From Acidobacteriaceae bacterium (lineage in GTDB: Bacteria; Acidobacteriota; Terriglobia; Terriglobales; Acidobacteriaceae): 64,000 nucleotides of DNA. The notes beneath the pieces are model-generated. The model searched no databases. It was not told the DNA's origin and was given only the letters and a program-made list of their open reading frames with translations. Each line of letters begins with the position of its first letter. Positions within the stretch are counted from its first letter, which is position 1. Location of the stretch: assembly GCA_030041435.1 (NCBI GenBank), contig JASHNW010000077.1, forward strand, positions 47,553 to 111,552, in the 5' to 3' direction. Of the stretch, positions 63,585 through 64,000 are shown one piece after another. A program made the translations under genes and the position numbers.

Positions 63585-64000
63585 ATGAATGCATTCGCAC
63601 GCCACGTGCTGGCGATGGGGGCCGGCTGCGCGCTGGCTTTGGGCGGAGGCGCGGCCGCTTGCGCGCAGACGCAGAGCTCCACAGACGCTGCTCAGGCGGC
63701 GCAGCCGCAACACACCATCCAGATGGTGCCGGCCCAGGCAGAGCTGAATACTTCGCTCGATGCGAAGAAAACGAAACAGGGCGAGGCGGTGAAAGCCAAG
63801 CTGACACAGACCGTGAAGGTTTCGGATACTCAGGAATTGCCGAAGAGCACCGTACTGGAAGGCCATGTGGATCAGGTGACGCCGTCACAGCAGAAGAGCG
63901 ATTCCATGCTGGTGGTGACCTTTGACAAGGTCAGGCTGAAGAATGGGCAGGAACTGCCGATCAAGGCGACGGTGGTGTCCATCTCCGAGCCGGCGATGCC
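63585..64000 (+). CDS. Secreted protein of unknown function (3' truncated by window end)
   Basis: The visible 138 codons start with MNAFARHVLAMGAG and a signal peptide (1-28, ending CAQ). The mature part begins with a Gln/Ala-rich linker, then a segment typical of a family of acidobacterial exported proteins (TSLDAKKTKQGEAVKAKLTQ, KSTVLEGHVDQVTP, VVTFDKVRL). No catalytic motif visible. GGAGG lies 8-12 nt before the ATG, which decides the start; a nearby ATG at 63578 is in another frame. The frame runs on past the window edge. The 230-bp spacer to typA holds no gene. Confidence 0.65.
   Translation, partial: MNAFARHVLAMGAGCALALGGGAAACAQTQSSTDAAQAAQPQHTIQMVPAQAELNTSLDAKKTKQGEAVKAKLTQTVKVSDTQELPKSTVLEGHVDQVTPSQQKSDSMLVVTFDKVRLKNGQELPIKATVVSISEPAM

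Overview
The window looks like a stretch of chromosome from an Acidobacteriota bacterium, most likely class Terriglobia (family Acidobacteriaceae or close). The evidence is gene content: two large Oar-type TonB-dependent receptors, a VWFA-related protein of the type typical of acidobacteria, Ig-like secreted proteins, reporter-like sensor kinases, an HpnI-type hopanoid glycosyltransferase, high GC and frequent GTG/TTG starts. No rRNA, tRNA, CRISPR array, insertion sequence or prophage was seen. Gene density is high and nearly every gene looks intact. The first gene (receptor) and the last gene (secreted protein) are cut by the window edges.

Layout. 1-9.6 kb is a plant-polysaccharide block: a TonB-dependent receptor, a terminator, a secreted polygalacturonase-pectinesterase fusion, and a convergent GH38 enzyme with an N-terminal carbohydrate-binding-like module. 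9.9-17.3 kb holds an orphan FtsX/MacB-type permease, asparagine synthase overlapping a GT39 glycosyltransferase, an HpnI-like glycosyltransferase and a pair of half-size DMT transporters. 17.3-20.4 kb is a second receptor behind a small Cys/His protein. 20.5-29.5 kb is mostly housekeeping and repair: DHH phosphoesterase with a PrxQ-like peroxiredoxin, GNAT, PrmC, M29 aminopeptidase, two proteins of unknown role, MsrA, a Tat aldo/keto reductase, RluB and ScpB. 29.6-35.2 kb has two tandem PiT phosphate transporters flanked by scpB-rluB on one side and trpS-scpA on the other.

35.3-36.2 kb is an AT-richer two-gene unit with a good sigma-70 promoter, ending in a PIN (VapC-like) toxin; the first gene is probably its antitoxin. 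36.3-42.5 kb carries a DtxR/MntR regulator, a two-component system with a beta-propeller sensor, a small secreted protein and a membrane-bound ferritin/CCC1 iron exporter. 42.5-50.2 kb is a minus-strand aromatic amino-acid block in the order trpC-trpF-trpB-trpA-chorismate mutase-DAHP synthase-tyrA, with a GH2 glycosidase close downstream. 50.3-64 kb mixes a tiny membrane protein, Kbl, an Ig-like protein, a polytopic membrane protein, MiaA, a VWA-like protein, an S55 peptidase-like protein, an alcohol dehydrogenase, a short recombinase-domain protein, a DUF892 ferritin-like protein, TypA/BipA and a truncated secreted protein.

Regulation seen in the sequence: several intrinsic-terminator hairpins, sigma-70-like promoters, -10 boxes only 6-8 nt before start codons (possible leaderless mRNAs), and short tandem heptamer repeats in four spacers. 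The least explained items are the PIN-toxin partner, the heptamer repeats, the GH28-CE8 and GH38 architectures, and the stand-alone recombinase-domain protein. I did not find a clearly new multi-gene system, and all functional calls rest on reading motifs by eye, without database searches.
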